From JAGRAX01 sp041391365 (GTDB lineage Bacteria > Bdellovibrionota_G > JALEGL01 > JAGRMV01), in contig JAWKOC010000001.1 in assembly GCA_041391365.1 (NCBI GenBank), positions 62,001-126,000 of the forward strand: a stretch of DNA of 64,000 bases, given 5' to 3'. The notes beneath the pieces were generated by a model. The model was given only the letters and a program-made list of their open reading frames with translations, was not told the DNA's origin and searched no databases. Positions 37,043 to 45,777 of the stretch are shown piece by piece (within the stretch, counting starts at the first letter, position 1; every line of letters begins with the position of its first letter). Both the position numbers and the translations under genes were made by a program.

Positions 37043-38750
37043 GTGCCCTTTAGTAAAAATAAATTATTGATATTGTTTATTTTTTTAGTATTCCCCTTAA
37101 GTCTTCGTGCGGGGGAGGCATCGGACATTCAATCTTTGGTGGAAGACGTAGAAAATGCAACGCGCCAAGATCTGGATTTTGCAAAATCCTTGATATCTCG
37201 GAAAAATGGCCAAGTTTTTTTTGGATCCAAAAAAGGTAAAGACGGTTTCACCGATGGGATGAGAGGGCAGCCATTTGATCTGAACAAAGAGAAAGAATAT
37301 GGGATCCATGATGAGTTTTGGGTTCATCCCGACTCCAAACAAACGTACGTTTCGGATCCACATCGACCCGTCAAAGCTTGACATTTTATGCTCATGGGAA
37401 GTTTCGCCAAAGCGGCCGAGTATTTCCATAACCAAGGATATCTGTCCTACAGCCAATCCATCGCTACGTTTTTCTCTCAGAGTTTGTTGACCCCCAAGGG
37501 GCATCCCTATGGAGTCAATCGGATGTTTTTGTTCGATGGATCTTTGGTGACCTGCGAAGATCTCAACGAAAAAAGACTCTGATTTTCGATTGTATGGAAC
37601 TCCGTGGTTTCATGCAGACCGGTTTGGGTTGGTCGCTGCTCCACACATTGCCAAAGCTGGGTGGGCTGAACTCGATGGTTTGGTCGAGAGCGTGATGCAG
37701 GTGTGGGAGGTCACTCGTGACGACGTGTGGCTTTTGATGAGTGAAGAATTGGCGGAACCTTTCCTTCATTTTTCAGAATCGAAAAATTCAAAAAGTGCAA
37801 AAAGTTGGTTTGGTTCTGCGGTTCTCACTCCACCCGCTCCAGGAAAAGATGTCGTGACCTTGGAACAATTTGAAAAAGGCGTTCACTATGAAGATAACAA
37901 AATGTACATGCACGATGCTGAAGACGCCATTTACAGTTATCTGCTTCTGGATCTTACACATCCTGATCTTTCAAAACGAAAAAAATATCTCAGTGTAGGG
38001 TTGAAATTTGCAGACTTTTGGAATCAGGTCGTGGATGCCAAGAGACCTGATTCCGGGTGGCCGCCTCACTGGACTTATGAGATTCCCATTTTTCTTCCCA
38101 ATGGAACTTATCGACTCAAAGGAGCACTGACCGAATGGGGCAAGGAAACACTTTCACAGTCTACATCTTTGGGACTTGGCGCAGATTTGTTTCGCATTGA
38201 TCACGTACCTCATGGACTATGGATGGCCTACCTGGCAACGCACGATGAAAAGTATTTGCAATCTGCATTGCACATTTTGGACTGGATAGAAAACCTGCCG
38301 GAGTTTGATCCCACCAATATACTGATTCAACGTTATCATGGGGACGGAGAACAGTTCAGTGATGTTCACAATATTCATTCGGATTCTCCCATGATGCGCT
38401 CATCTTTGTTGTTGACCTATGCCCTTGCGTATCAAAGCATCTACAAACACAAAGACGAAGCTATACGAAAACGTGCACGGAAAATCAAAATGAGAATTCA
38501 CGATTCCTTGAAATCATTTGTGGTTGAAAGAGTTAGTGATCCTTCTGGTAGAAGGCATCCTCGGTATTCCTTTGACAAGGAGCTTGAGAGTGTATGGATG
38601 GGAAACGCCCGAAGTCCAGTTTACATCAGTCCTGAGATCTGGAGGGTAAAGGAACTTACGGGCGTTCCTTTGTACAGTGAGTTTTATGGCGGAATTGGAT
38701 ACTTGCTTCAAGCTTTGGAAATCATCCAGCAAACCATGATTGATTCGTAA
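37043..38750 (+). pseudogene. Exported protein gene broken by a stop codon and a frameshift
   Basis: It starts at GTG 37043 with AAAGGGG just upstream and a signal peptide (LLILFIFLVFPLSLRAGE). An in-frame TGA at 37379 interrupts it, the same frame continues to 37582, and the last 386 residues are in another frame (in use from about 37575, to 38750). Removing one A from the six at 37569-37574 joins the second and third parts. The intact protein would be about 568 residues. The large C-terminal part has Trp- and His-rich helical repeats (e.g. DSGWPPHWTYEIP) reminiscent of alpha/alpha-toroid glycosidases or epimerases, but I cannot name the family. It converges with the CotH gene. Confidence 0.7.
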
Positions 38751-38832
38751 ATTTTTTTTCATGTCCCAATGTGAGGAACACTGTTTTTTACTGGAGGCCA
38801 GCTCTTTGTCTTCCATTGAAAGGTTTCGAGAA

Positions 38833-41526
38833 TCAAGATTGAGCAGAGGGCATTCTTCTTTTGATTTTCTGTAGATTCACTTCCAGAGGAACAATTCTTT
38901 CAGGATTGGTGAGGCTGCTTGGAATTTCCAATGTTTCGGTGTAAATAGACTGTTCGTCTTTGTGTCTTTTGGGGACTTTTTTCAAATCTGGTACCACCAC
39001 CAAGGAACCTCCATAGTATTTACTTTTTTGATAAGCATCCATTTGCAGTTCAACATTGTGAAATTCATTCTTATCAAAAAACAACACAGACTGATCTTTG
39101 ATGGCCAGTCCCAAACTCATTTCAGAGAATTGGCTGTGAGTTACGATCAATGTAGATCCCTCTCCCACGCTGATACCTTTGTCGCCAGAATGGAGAAATG
39201 TTGAGTGATGAATGTCCAAGTCCGATCCCATAAAATCTAGAAGGTCGTTTCCTGAGTCATGAAAGTTTGATTTCAAAATTTCTCCTTTTCCATAGTCGAT
39301 GTCCAGCGCATCAAAAAGGGCGTCAAAAAACTCTGATGATTCAATGCGAATCCCAGAGCTGTTTTTGATATTAACCAAGTCATCTCCGACGGAATTTTTT
39401 GAAAAACCACTGTTCGAGATATGTACAATTGGACAATTGTAAATCGAAACCATTCCTGAATAATTCATCAAACGACTTTTGTGGACACTACCACCTTCAG
39501 CATGGAAATGGTCCAATTTGACATTGCCTCCATTGAATACAATGGATCCCCAAGCCTGAGTTTTGTTTTTTCGTACGATGGTGATGGGTTTTTCTGCAGT
39601 ACCTTTTGCATGAACATCTCCATAGAAAAGGATGGAAACATCTTTGCTCAATTCAATATGGGTTCCGGGTTCAATCACCACACGAGTCCACGAGTCAAAA
39701 ACCTGGTTGTTTTCGAAAGAAATCGCGCCAGGCCCTATCGTTTTTGTAATTGTAACGGGATGAGGGACGTATCCAGTATTGAAGAGTGCAACATTTTCCA
39801 ACGAGGGGATTTCAAATTCTTGGGTTTCTTTTTTGGCTTTGACGGCAATCACTTGTCCCGTGACCAAGTTTTTGAGTGAAATTTCTACAACTCCCTCATC
39901 GTGAAAGGAGGGAAGGTCTATGCTTGTGAGTGTTTGGTGTGTGGTCGCTTTGTAACGAGAATGTCCAGAGTCGTGAGATTTGACTGACACATTGGGATAA
40001 ATGATAGAGTGGGACGTGGTCAAAGCTTTGCCCCCAGAGGTTACCGCAACAACCTCAAATGCACATTCGCTTTTGATCATTACATTGACCTGTGCTCCAG
40101 TACCTTTGCTTTTATAGGTGGCTTCAATTTCGGCTTCAGACATTACATGATCCAGTGCACTCGTACGTTCCACAATAAAGGATCGTATTCGCGGTACAAA
40201 GTCGTCTGACTCAGATCTTTTTACCTCTTCGTTGGTTGCGATGATGGTCCAAGGGTCGGCTCGAAGCCACAGGGGTTTGGCCAACTTTGGAGCCTGCCCA
40301 AATTCGCCCGATACTTCTTCCTCCAGACGTTGCAACGTCAACATCGAGATCTGTTTTTTTTGATCCAATTGAATCAACTCATAGAGGTACTGATTTTTTT
40401 TGAGTTGAAGATCTGGAAAGCGCAGCATGGCTTTTTGAGGGAGTGCCAATGGCCAATACAGATCTGTCTCCAAGCTAGCCCCTCCATGTCCATGTCCCCA
40501 CAAATCCCATACAATGGGTCTAAGTTTTCCTGTGGATGGATCATGTAGAATTTTCCAATTGTGGTGACGATCAAAGTGTTTGCTTCCAATATAGGTTTCC
40601 AAGGCAAACATTTTCAGAAATTCATCTACCTGAAAATGTTTTTCAAGAAGCTCTCGGTTTTCTGCGTTTGGATTCTCATCTACTAGGTAGAGAATATCCA
40701 TTCCTTCTTGTAGGACTGAAAAGTCAGTTTTGTTGATGGAGTTGTTGTAGGAAACTTTTTTCCAATAGTCTAGGCTGTACCAAACATCTTTGGGTTTTTT
40801 GTAGGTTTTTTCTCCGATGGGTTTGGAAAATGGTTCTTTTTCTCCGCTGTAGATGTCACCAGGCAAAGCTTTGTTTCGTCGTGCCCATTTTTCGTCGAGC
40901 TCGCAAACAAACTGAAAAAATCCCCAATATTTTCCATTCACGAAGACTCTGACGACCCATCCATTTTCATGGAGTAAGCCCATTTCGTCTGCCAATGCCA
41001 AGCCAATGAAGCGTTCAAACCCTGTTACACTGCGTGGATGAATGAGATTGAAGGTTTGGAAACCCATGAAGGATTGATTTTCGGGCATTTTGACTCGCAG
41101 TGATGGGTAGTCATTTCCCCAATGATAGGAGTGATCTCCTCGAACTCGAACTTTTGCAAATGTGAAATCAGTATTCCATGTGCGGATTTGAGCGTTTACA
41201 TAGGCCATCCCTTTTGGCTTTTCTCGAAAAGATTTCCACTGTTGCAGAATGTATTCTGGGATGTACAACTCGACATTGGGAATTTTTCCCGAAGGGCGGG
41301 GAGCCGATTGAGTCAAAGCGTTATAAAACTCTCGTTTGGTTCGCGACTCACCGACATTTTGAAAGATGCTTTGGAGATCGACGGGTGCAATCTTGGCTTT
41401 TGCCGTAGCGGTCGAGAATCGATTCAAGTCGAAATTGGATCGATACAAACTAGCTATGTATCCATAGATGAAAGAGATGCCCAGCAAAAGCAAGGCGAGG
41501 GGAAATAGCGATCGTTTTTTGTTCAT
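38833..41526 (-). CDS. CotH-type kinase domain protein with C-terminal parallel beta-helix
   Basis: An 897-residue protein with an N-terminal membrane anchor (LFPLALLLLGISFIYGYIA). Residues about 80-490 fit the CotH family: RVRGDHSYHWG, LADEMGLLHENGWVVRVFVNGKYWG, and the active-site region HFDRHHNWKI...PIVWDLWG. CotH proteins are secreted or spore-coat protein kinases. Residues about 590-860 contain repeated short strands (NSSGIRIESSEFFDA, GSDLDIHHSTFLHSG) typical of a right-handed parallel beta-helix. It is divergent from the DUF4956-VTC pair, a recurrent partnership for CotH genes, which supports a shared envelope or polyphosphate-related role. Confidence 0.8.
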   Translation of the reverse strand: MNKKRSLFPLALLLLGISFIYGYIASLYRSNFDLNRFSTATAKAKIAPVDLQSIFQNVGESRTKREFYNALTQSAPRPSGKIPNVELYIPEYILQQWKSFREKPKGMAYVNAQIRTWNTDFTFAKVRVRGDHSYHWGNDYPSLRVKMPENQSFMGFQTFNLIHPRSVTGFERFIGLALADEMGLLHENGWVVRVFVNGKYWGFFQFVCELDEKWARRNKALPGDIYSGEKEPFSKPIGEKTYKKPKDVWYSLDYWKKVSYNNSINKTDFSVLQEGMDILYLVDENPNAENRELLEKHFQVDEFLKMFALETYIGSKHFDRHHNWKILHDPSTGKLRPIVWDLWGHGHGGASLETDLYWPLALPQKAMLRFPDLQLKKNQYLYELIQLDQKKQISMLTLQRLEEEVSGEFGQAPKLAKPLWLRADPWTIIATNEEVKRSESDDFVPRIRSFIVERTSALDHVMSEAEIEATYKSKGTGAQVNVMIKSECAFEVVAVTSGGKALTTSHSIIYPNVSVKSHDSGHSRYKATTHQTLTSIDLPSFHDEGVVEISLKNLVTGQVIAVKAKKETQEFEIPSLENVALFNTGYVPHPVTITKTIGPGAISFENNQVFDSWTRVVIEPGTHIELSKDVSILFYGDVHAKGTAEKPITIVRKNKTQAWGSIVFNGGNVKLDHFHAEGGSVHKSRLMNYSGMVSIYNCPIVHISNSGFSKNSVGDDLVNIKNSSGIRIESSEFFDALFDALDIDYGKGEILKSNFHDSGNDLLDFMGSDLDIHHSTFLHSGDKGISVGEGSTLIVTHSQFSEMSLGLAIKDQSVLFFDKNEFHNVELQMDAYQKSKYYGGSLVVVPDLKKVPKRHKDEQSIYTETLEIPSSLTNPERIVPLEVNLQKIKRRMPSAQS

Positions 41527-41619
41527 TGCCTACGTCCATTTTTTTAAAAATAATGAGTTCGCTTGGCCAAAAGTTTAGAATAGAATATATTTGAACACAA
41601 GTTAAAGTAGGGAGTTAAA

Positions 41620-42324
41620 TTGAACGAGTTCGTCGAATACTTTGGACATTTGAATCAACAAACAACACCGCTTGGTGCGTTTGATATCACGCGGATCTTC
41701 ATGAGCATTGGTCTCAGTTTTATGTTGTGCTTTTTGGTTGCGCACCTCTACCGAAGACTCAACAACGTGCGGAATGTTGATCTGAATTTCTTGATCGCCT
41801 TGGTAGTGTTGGGAATGGTTGCTTCGTTCATCATGCAGGCGGTGGGAAACAATTTGGCCCGAGCGTTTAGTTTGGCGGGTGCTCTTTCCATTGTTCGATT
41901 CCGAAATGCCGTGAAAGACACGACTGATATTGTGGCCATTTTCTTTGTGATGGCCATTGGAATCAGCTGTGGAGCCAATTTCTTTTCGTTAGCCATTTTG
42001 GCTACCTTATTGATTGGCTTTTTGTGGTGGTTGATCACCGAAAGCCCAATCAAAATTGCCCCAGAACATGTGATTTCACTGCAATTTGTATCAAAAGATA
42101 CAAAAGCCTTTTTCGAAATGTTGCAGAATAGTTTTCGCAGTGAAGTTCTTCAAAGCAACTTGAGACATGTAGAAGAAGTTGGCCAGGATCAAAATCGATT
42201 TACCTATGATCTTCACTTGAAACGAAAACAAAAGCCCTTGGAGTTTTTTGAGAAACTCAAAGAAAAGGCTCAAAAAGAACACGGTTCTATGAGTCAGTTT
42301 TCATTGTTTTTGCATGATCAGTAA
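41620..42324 (+). CDS. DUF4956-family membrane protein
   Basis: A 234-residue protein starting at TTG with GGGAG 5-6 bp upstream. Four or so membrane helices lie between residues 25 and 145, including the family-typical RAFSLAGALSIVRFRNAVKDT loop (the RFRN segment between helices). The C-terminal 90 residues are soluble and basic. The domain is known to co-occur with VTC polyphosphate polymerases and CotH proteins; its activity is unknown. It is 2 bp from the VTC gene and clearly cotranscribed. Confidence 0.85.
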   Translation: MNEFVEYFGHLNQQTTPLGAFDITRIFMSIGLSFMLCFLVAHLYRRLNNVRNVDLNFLIALVVLGMVASFIMQAVGNNLARAFSLAGALSIVRFRNAVKDTTDIVAIFFVMAIGISCGANFFSLAILATLLIGFLWWLITESPIKIAPEHVISLQFVSKDTKAFFEMLQNSFRSEVLQSNLRHVEEVGQDQNRFTYDLHLKRKQKPLEFFEKLKEKAQKEHGSMSQFSLFLHDQ

Positions 42325-42326
42325 TC

Positions 42327-43079
42327 GTGAAAATATCTTCTAGAATAGAATACAAGTATCCCTGTGACCACAATCAGGCGGATGTAGTACGAGACATTCT
42401 TTTGGATTCCCCTATGTGGAGGTTTGACCCCCATTGTAGCTCAGGAAATCCGTATTGGGTAAGTTCTCTCTATTGGGACACGCAAGAAATGGTGTCGTAT
42501 TCGGACTCCATCAATGGTGAATACACCAAAGCCAAAATGAGGCTTCGGGCGTACTTTTCTCCTACACACAAGCCTTTTTCTGTGATCAAAGCCGAAGTGA
42601 AAAGTCGATTGGACAAGATTTGCGACAAGGCGAGTCTATCCAAAACGCTTTCTGAAATTGACCTCCATGATTTTCGCCACTGTTTTTCGGAAGATTTGCA
42701 TATGTTTTTTCGTCAGCGATGCAAAAGCTACAAAATGCAGCCTTTGTTTCCTGTGACCGTGGTCATGTACGAAAGACTGGGATTTGTTCATTTGGATCAA
42801 AAGAGTAGACTCACCATTGATCGGAACATCATGGCCCTGCCTCCAAAACTTTTCTTCCAGAGTTTTGAATACATTCAACCGAGTCAAAATTTTCAGTGTG
42901 TGGTGGAACTCAAAGACTGCAATCTCAAAGATGCTGAGATGGAGCACATTGCTCGTGCGCTCAGTACTCCCCGACAGAAATTTTCCAAATATTGTCAGGC
43001 TGTCGATCATTTGCAAGCGACCAAAGCATGGGTAAAACATGAACAGGCTTCGGTCCGTCCTTTTGGGGCTAAATCCTAG
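42327..43079 (+). CDS. VTC-domain polyphosphate polymerase-like protein
   Basis: A 250-residue protein with a GTG start. The tunnel-fold VTC domain is indicated by RIEYKYPC near the N-terminus, SLYWDT, KMRLRAYF (basic residues for the nucleotide phosphates), KAEVKSRLD, VVMYERLGF and VVELKDC. In yeast Vtc4 this fold makes polyphosphate from ATP. Here it has no SPX domain and is coupled to the membrane protein DUF4956, suggesting activity at the inner membrane. Product is inferred from the family. Confidence 0.82.
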   Translation: MKISSRIEYKYPCDHNQADVVRDILLDSPMWRFDPHCSSGNPYWVSSLYWDTQEMVSYSDSINGEYTKAKMRLRAYFSPTHKPFSVIKAEVKSRLDKICDKASLSKTLSEIDLHDFRHCFSEDLHMFFRQRCKSYKMQPLFPVTVVMYERLGFVHLDQKSRLTIDRNIMALPPKLFFQSFEYIQPSQNFQCVVELKDCNLKDAEMEHIARALSTPRQKFSKYCQAVDHLQATKAWVKHEQASVRPFGAKS

Positions 43080-43088
43080 AACTTGATG

Positions 43089-43306
43089 CTCAGGGCACAA
43101 GCATTCGTTGACTGATTTTTGATATGAGTTGAAGTATTTATGTTTTGCTTTGGTGCCGTTGGAGGGACTCGAATACCCGAGTAAGAATCACTAATTCGCT
43201 TTGCTCATAAGTGATTCTAGACTCAGGGCACAAGCATTCGTTGACTGATTTTTGATATGAGTTGAAGTATTTATGTTTTGCTTTGGTGCCGTTGGAGGGA
43301 CTCGAA
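43089..43306. repeat. 85-bp direct repeat containing the tRNA-Leu 3' end
   Basis: Copy 1 (43089-43173) and copy 2 (43222-43306) are identical over 85 bp at an offset of 133 bp. Copy 2 contains the last 23 nt of tRNA-Leu including CCA; copy 1 therefore carries a detached tRNA 3' end at 43151-43173. The 48 bp between the copies includes a 9-bp hairpin (43184-43192 with 43210-43218). On the minus strand the repeats form the trailer of tRNA-Leu. Confidence 0.95.
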
Positions 43307-43368
43307 CCCCCACGGGTCTCCCCACCAGATTCTAAGTCTGGCGTGTCTACCAATTTCACCACAACGGC
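43284..43368 (-). tRNA. tRNA-Leu (TAG)
   Basis: An 85-nt tRNA with acceptor GCCGTTG/CAACGGC, anticodon TAG in loop CTTAGAA, a long variable arm typical of tRNA-Leu (GGTGGGGAGACCC region), T-loop GGTTCGAGTCC and encoded CCA. Its 3' end is duplicated 133 bp downstream. Confidence 0.96.
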
Positions 43369-43476
43369 ACAAAGAAGGAGCTTCATACCGGTTTTGAGTG
43401 TATTTCGCAACGATTTTGGCCCACAAAGCCAATTCCGGATTTGGTGTTGGGAAGACCCTGGGATATAATCTCTCCT

Positions 43477-44490
43477 GTGAAAGCCTGGATACTGCAGAAC
43501 AAAAAGTACATTTTGATTTTTTTGGGAGGATTTTTTCTGGCAAGTGCTGTGATGGGATCCATAGGATGGATGATGTATGATCAAGGTCCAAAAAAAGAAA
43601 AAATATGGTCCATTGACCAGCTTTTGGCTCTCGATGAAAAGGAAGTATTACATCGCTATGATGAGCTTCTTAAAAATGCAGACGAACGTGGCATGAGATG
43701 GTTGGTTCGTTGGAAGGAAAATCATGATCGGGAAATGGCTGGGCAGTCCAGTGCTGGATCTCGAGACTCCGATCGAGAAAAAGCCATCCAAGCCAGTCGA
43801 AGCAAGTTGGCCAGTCAAGGCAAAAAGAGAAAAGATCAACCCAAGTCCAAGGTGGAATCCGGTGGGCTGGTTCCCTATCTCAAGGCGGGTCAATACAAGG
43901 ACGCTCCGTCGATTACTCCTGACAACAATCGATATTTGGAACTCTTTCCGGCCAAGCAGTTTTTTCATCCACAGGAACCCTCTTTTGGTTTTGTCGATGA
44001 CTACATCAGTGACATTGAGGAGTTTTTGGGATCCAAAGAGTGTTTGAATCCGGCCATGTCTCTTGTGACAGAAGATCGTCGTTTGGAATCCAGATTCTTT
44101 GATGCCATCCAAGGGCGCAGTTTTGCTGGAGACCTCCAGCTTGACAATGATCGCAGTGAAAAAGTGCCAATGTTTTTGGATTTCAACAGCAATCGATATC
44201 AAGGACAGGATCACATTGAGATTTTGGAAAAAGGACAGGGAAACGTGTTTGAGAAACGAACCATACCCAATGATGTGGTGAATTCCGTATGGAGATACAA
44301 TTCCTGTGTAGGGAGTGTTGTATTGCTTTCAGATCAATGCCCTTGGAACCAGAACTATCAACACGAATTCAAAGATTTTTACTATCTATCTTATTCCAAT
44401 CAGCTGGTGGGCAATGTCTACTGCAAAAAAGCTTCGGATACAGATTGGATAAGGGTGGGGCATTTTCAAAGTCCCGAAGTTCCTTATTGA
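43477..44490 (+). CDS. Hypothetical membrane-anchored protein
   Basis: A 337-residue protein with an N-terminal membrane helix (YILIFLGGFFLASAVMGSIGW). A charged, Lys/Ser-rich linker (about 90-140) and a soluble domain with several Cys (CVGSVVLLSDQCPW) follow. No family is recognised. A perfect TATAAT (43465-43470) ends only 6 bp before the chosen GTG start, so the mRNA could be leaderless; a TTG at 43441 in the same frame is the alternative start. The gene lies between the two tRNA-repeat loci on the opposite strand. Confidence 0.6.
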   Translation: MKAWILQNKKYILIFLGGFFLASAVMGSIGWMMYDQGPKKEKIWSIDQLLALDEKEVLHRYDELLKNADERGMRWLVRWKENHDREMAGQSSAGSRDSDREKAIQASRSKLASQGKKRKDQPKSKVESGGLVPYLKAGQYKDAPSITPDNNRYLELFPAKQFFHPQEPSFGFVDDYISDIEEFLGSKECLNPAMSLVTEDRRLESRFFDAIQGRSFAGDLQLDNDRSEKVPMFLDFNSNRYQGQDHIEILEKGQGNVFEKRTIPNDVVNSVWRYNSCVGSVVLLSDQCPWNQNYQHEFKDFYYLSYSNQLVGNVYCKKASDTDWIRVGHFQSPEVPY

Positions 44491-44520
44491 TCAGATCTCT
44501 GAATCATCGGACATGTATTC

Positions 44521-44716
44521 CTTTTTTTTGAGTTGGGAAGAGTGGTGGGCCATGAGGCATGGAGCGCGAGCGACCCAGCTGCGGATGAACCCGTTCAAAT
44601 CTTTTTTTTGAGTTGGGAAGAGTGGTGGGCCATGAGGCATGGAGCGCGAGCGACCCAGCTGCGGATGAACCCGTTCAAATCTTTTTTTGAGTTGGAAAGA
44701 GTGGTGGGCCATGAGG
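44521..44716. repeat. 80-bp tandem repeats containing the tRNA-Arg 3' end
   Basis: Two identical 80-bp units (44521-44600 and 44601-44680) are followed by a partial third copy (44681-44716) that runs into the real tRNA-Arg; the third has one fewer T and one G-to-A change. Each full unit contains the last 15 nt of tRNA-Arg including CCA (44543-44557 and 44623-44637). On the minus strand they form the trailer of tRNA-Arg. Confidence 0.96.
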
Positions 44717-44778
44717 GATTTGAACCCCCGACACCTGGTTCCGAAGACCAGTGCTCTATCCAGCTGAGCTAATGACCC
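44702..44778 (-). tRNA. tRNA-Arg (TCG)
   Basis: A 77-nt tRNA with acceptor GGGTCAT/ATGGCCC, D-arm AGCTCAGCTGGATAGAGC, anticodon TCG in loop CTTCGGA, T-loop GGTTCAAATCC and encoded CCA. Two extra copies of its 3' terminal 15 nt lie downstream in tandem repeats. Confidence 0.96.
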
Positions 44779-44954
44779 AAGAATCTGCGACTGCAAAAAT
44801 GCTACTTACCTTATGAGCCAAGAATTCAACAGAGAAAAATTTTTCTTATTGTTTTCTAAGGAGTAATTATAATAAATCAAATAATTTTATATAGTTACAT
44901 CGATTTTTCATGTGGAAACAAAATGCGTGAGTCCAGGATCACTCTTTTCTCAAG

Positions 44955-45776
44955 CTAAAGACAGGCACGAAAAATTTGGTTGCTGAAGTATTTTTTGGAG
45001 TCTAAAAAATGATCCACTTTTTGCAGGCCCGCTTGGTTGGCCAAAGCTTCAATGTGCATTTCGATGCGACTCTTTTCCTCATTGAAAAAAGCCACGTGCT
45101 TGTAGAAGGGTAAATTGAAGTTGGCATGGAGTTCTCGGTTGGCCCGCTTGAGAAGACCCAGATTGAAAGCCGCGGTAATACCATGTTTGTCATTGTAAGC
45201 AGCTTCAAGAACCCTTACATCTTTTTGTAGGTCGACACCGATCAAGAGAAAGCCATGCCCTCCAAGCATTTTTCGAATGTTGGACAAGATGATGTGGGCG
45301 CGCTCTGGTTCAAAATTTCCAATGGTGGATCCTGAAAAAAAGACAACCTTTGTTTTGAGTTTTTCAATGTCGAAAGGAAATTCAATCATCTTGGTGTAGT
45401 CAGCTGCAACCGGCTCAATATTGATGTGAGGAAAATCGTGAGCAAGGTTTTTTGCGTTTTCCTCTAAAAAATTTTTTGAGATATCCAGAGGAATATAGGT
45501 ATCTATGGAAAGGCCTTCTAGGAGATGACGTGTTTTTTGACTCGAGCCACTGCCGAACTCAATCAAGGAAATATGGTCGCCAAAAATGTGTCGAAAATTC
45601 GAGATGTTTTCACGCAGGATCTCTTCGTCGCAGCGGGTTATATAGTATTCATCGAGCTGAGTAATCTTTTCAAAAAGGTTTGATCCGGCTTCGTCGTAAA
45701 AATATTTGGCTCTAAGTGTTTTTGGTCTTTGTCTCATTCCTTCCATAAAATCTTGTTTGAAGTCTTCGGTATTCAT
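44955..45776 (-). CDS. egtD: EgtD-like histidine N-alpha-methyltransferase lacking a conserved segment
   Basis: A 273-residue protein from the start at 45776 (MNTEDFKQDF), just after egtB with GGTGAG upstream. EgtD trimethylates histidine to hercynine in ergothioneine synthesis. Family motifs are intact: LIEFGSGSSQKTRHLL, FFSGSTIGNFEPERA, LIGVDLQKD, AAFNLGLLKRANREL and RIEMHI. After RIEMHI the sequence jumps straight to ALANQAGLQKVDHF. The stretch of roughly 35 residues that normally lies between, with the GExIxTExSxKY motif that helps bind histidine, is absent without any frame break. Function may be altered or lost. Confidence 0.82.
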   Translation of the reverse strand: MNTEDFKQDFMEGMRQRPKTLRAKYFYDEAGSNLFEKITQLDEYYITRCDEEILRENISNFRHIFGDHISLIEFGSGSSQKTRHLLEGLSIDTYIPLDISKNFLEENAKNLAHDFPHINIEPVAADYTKMIEFPFDIEKLKTKVVFFSGSTIGNFEPERAHIILSNIRKMLGGHGFLLIGVDLQKDVRVLEAAYNDKHGITAAFNLGLLKRANRELHANFNLPFYKHVAFFNEEKSRIEMHIEALANQAGLQKVDHFLDSKKYFSNQIFRACL

Positions 45777-45777
45777 A

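Noticed and set aside
43089..43306. attL/attR of an integrated element at tRNA-Leu
   Set aside because: Only 48 bp lie between the copies and no integrase is present; at most a scar of an excised element.
44521..44716. CRISPR array
   Set aside because: The units are directly abutting 80-bp repeats with no variable spacers, and no cas gene is near.
44491..44796. Small protein encoded across tRNA-Arg and its repeats
   Set aside because: The frame is composed of the tRNA and the 80-bp repeats read as codons; a repeat-encoded peptide is possible in principle but has no start signal.
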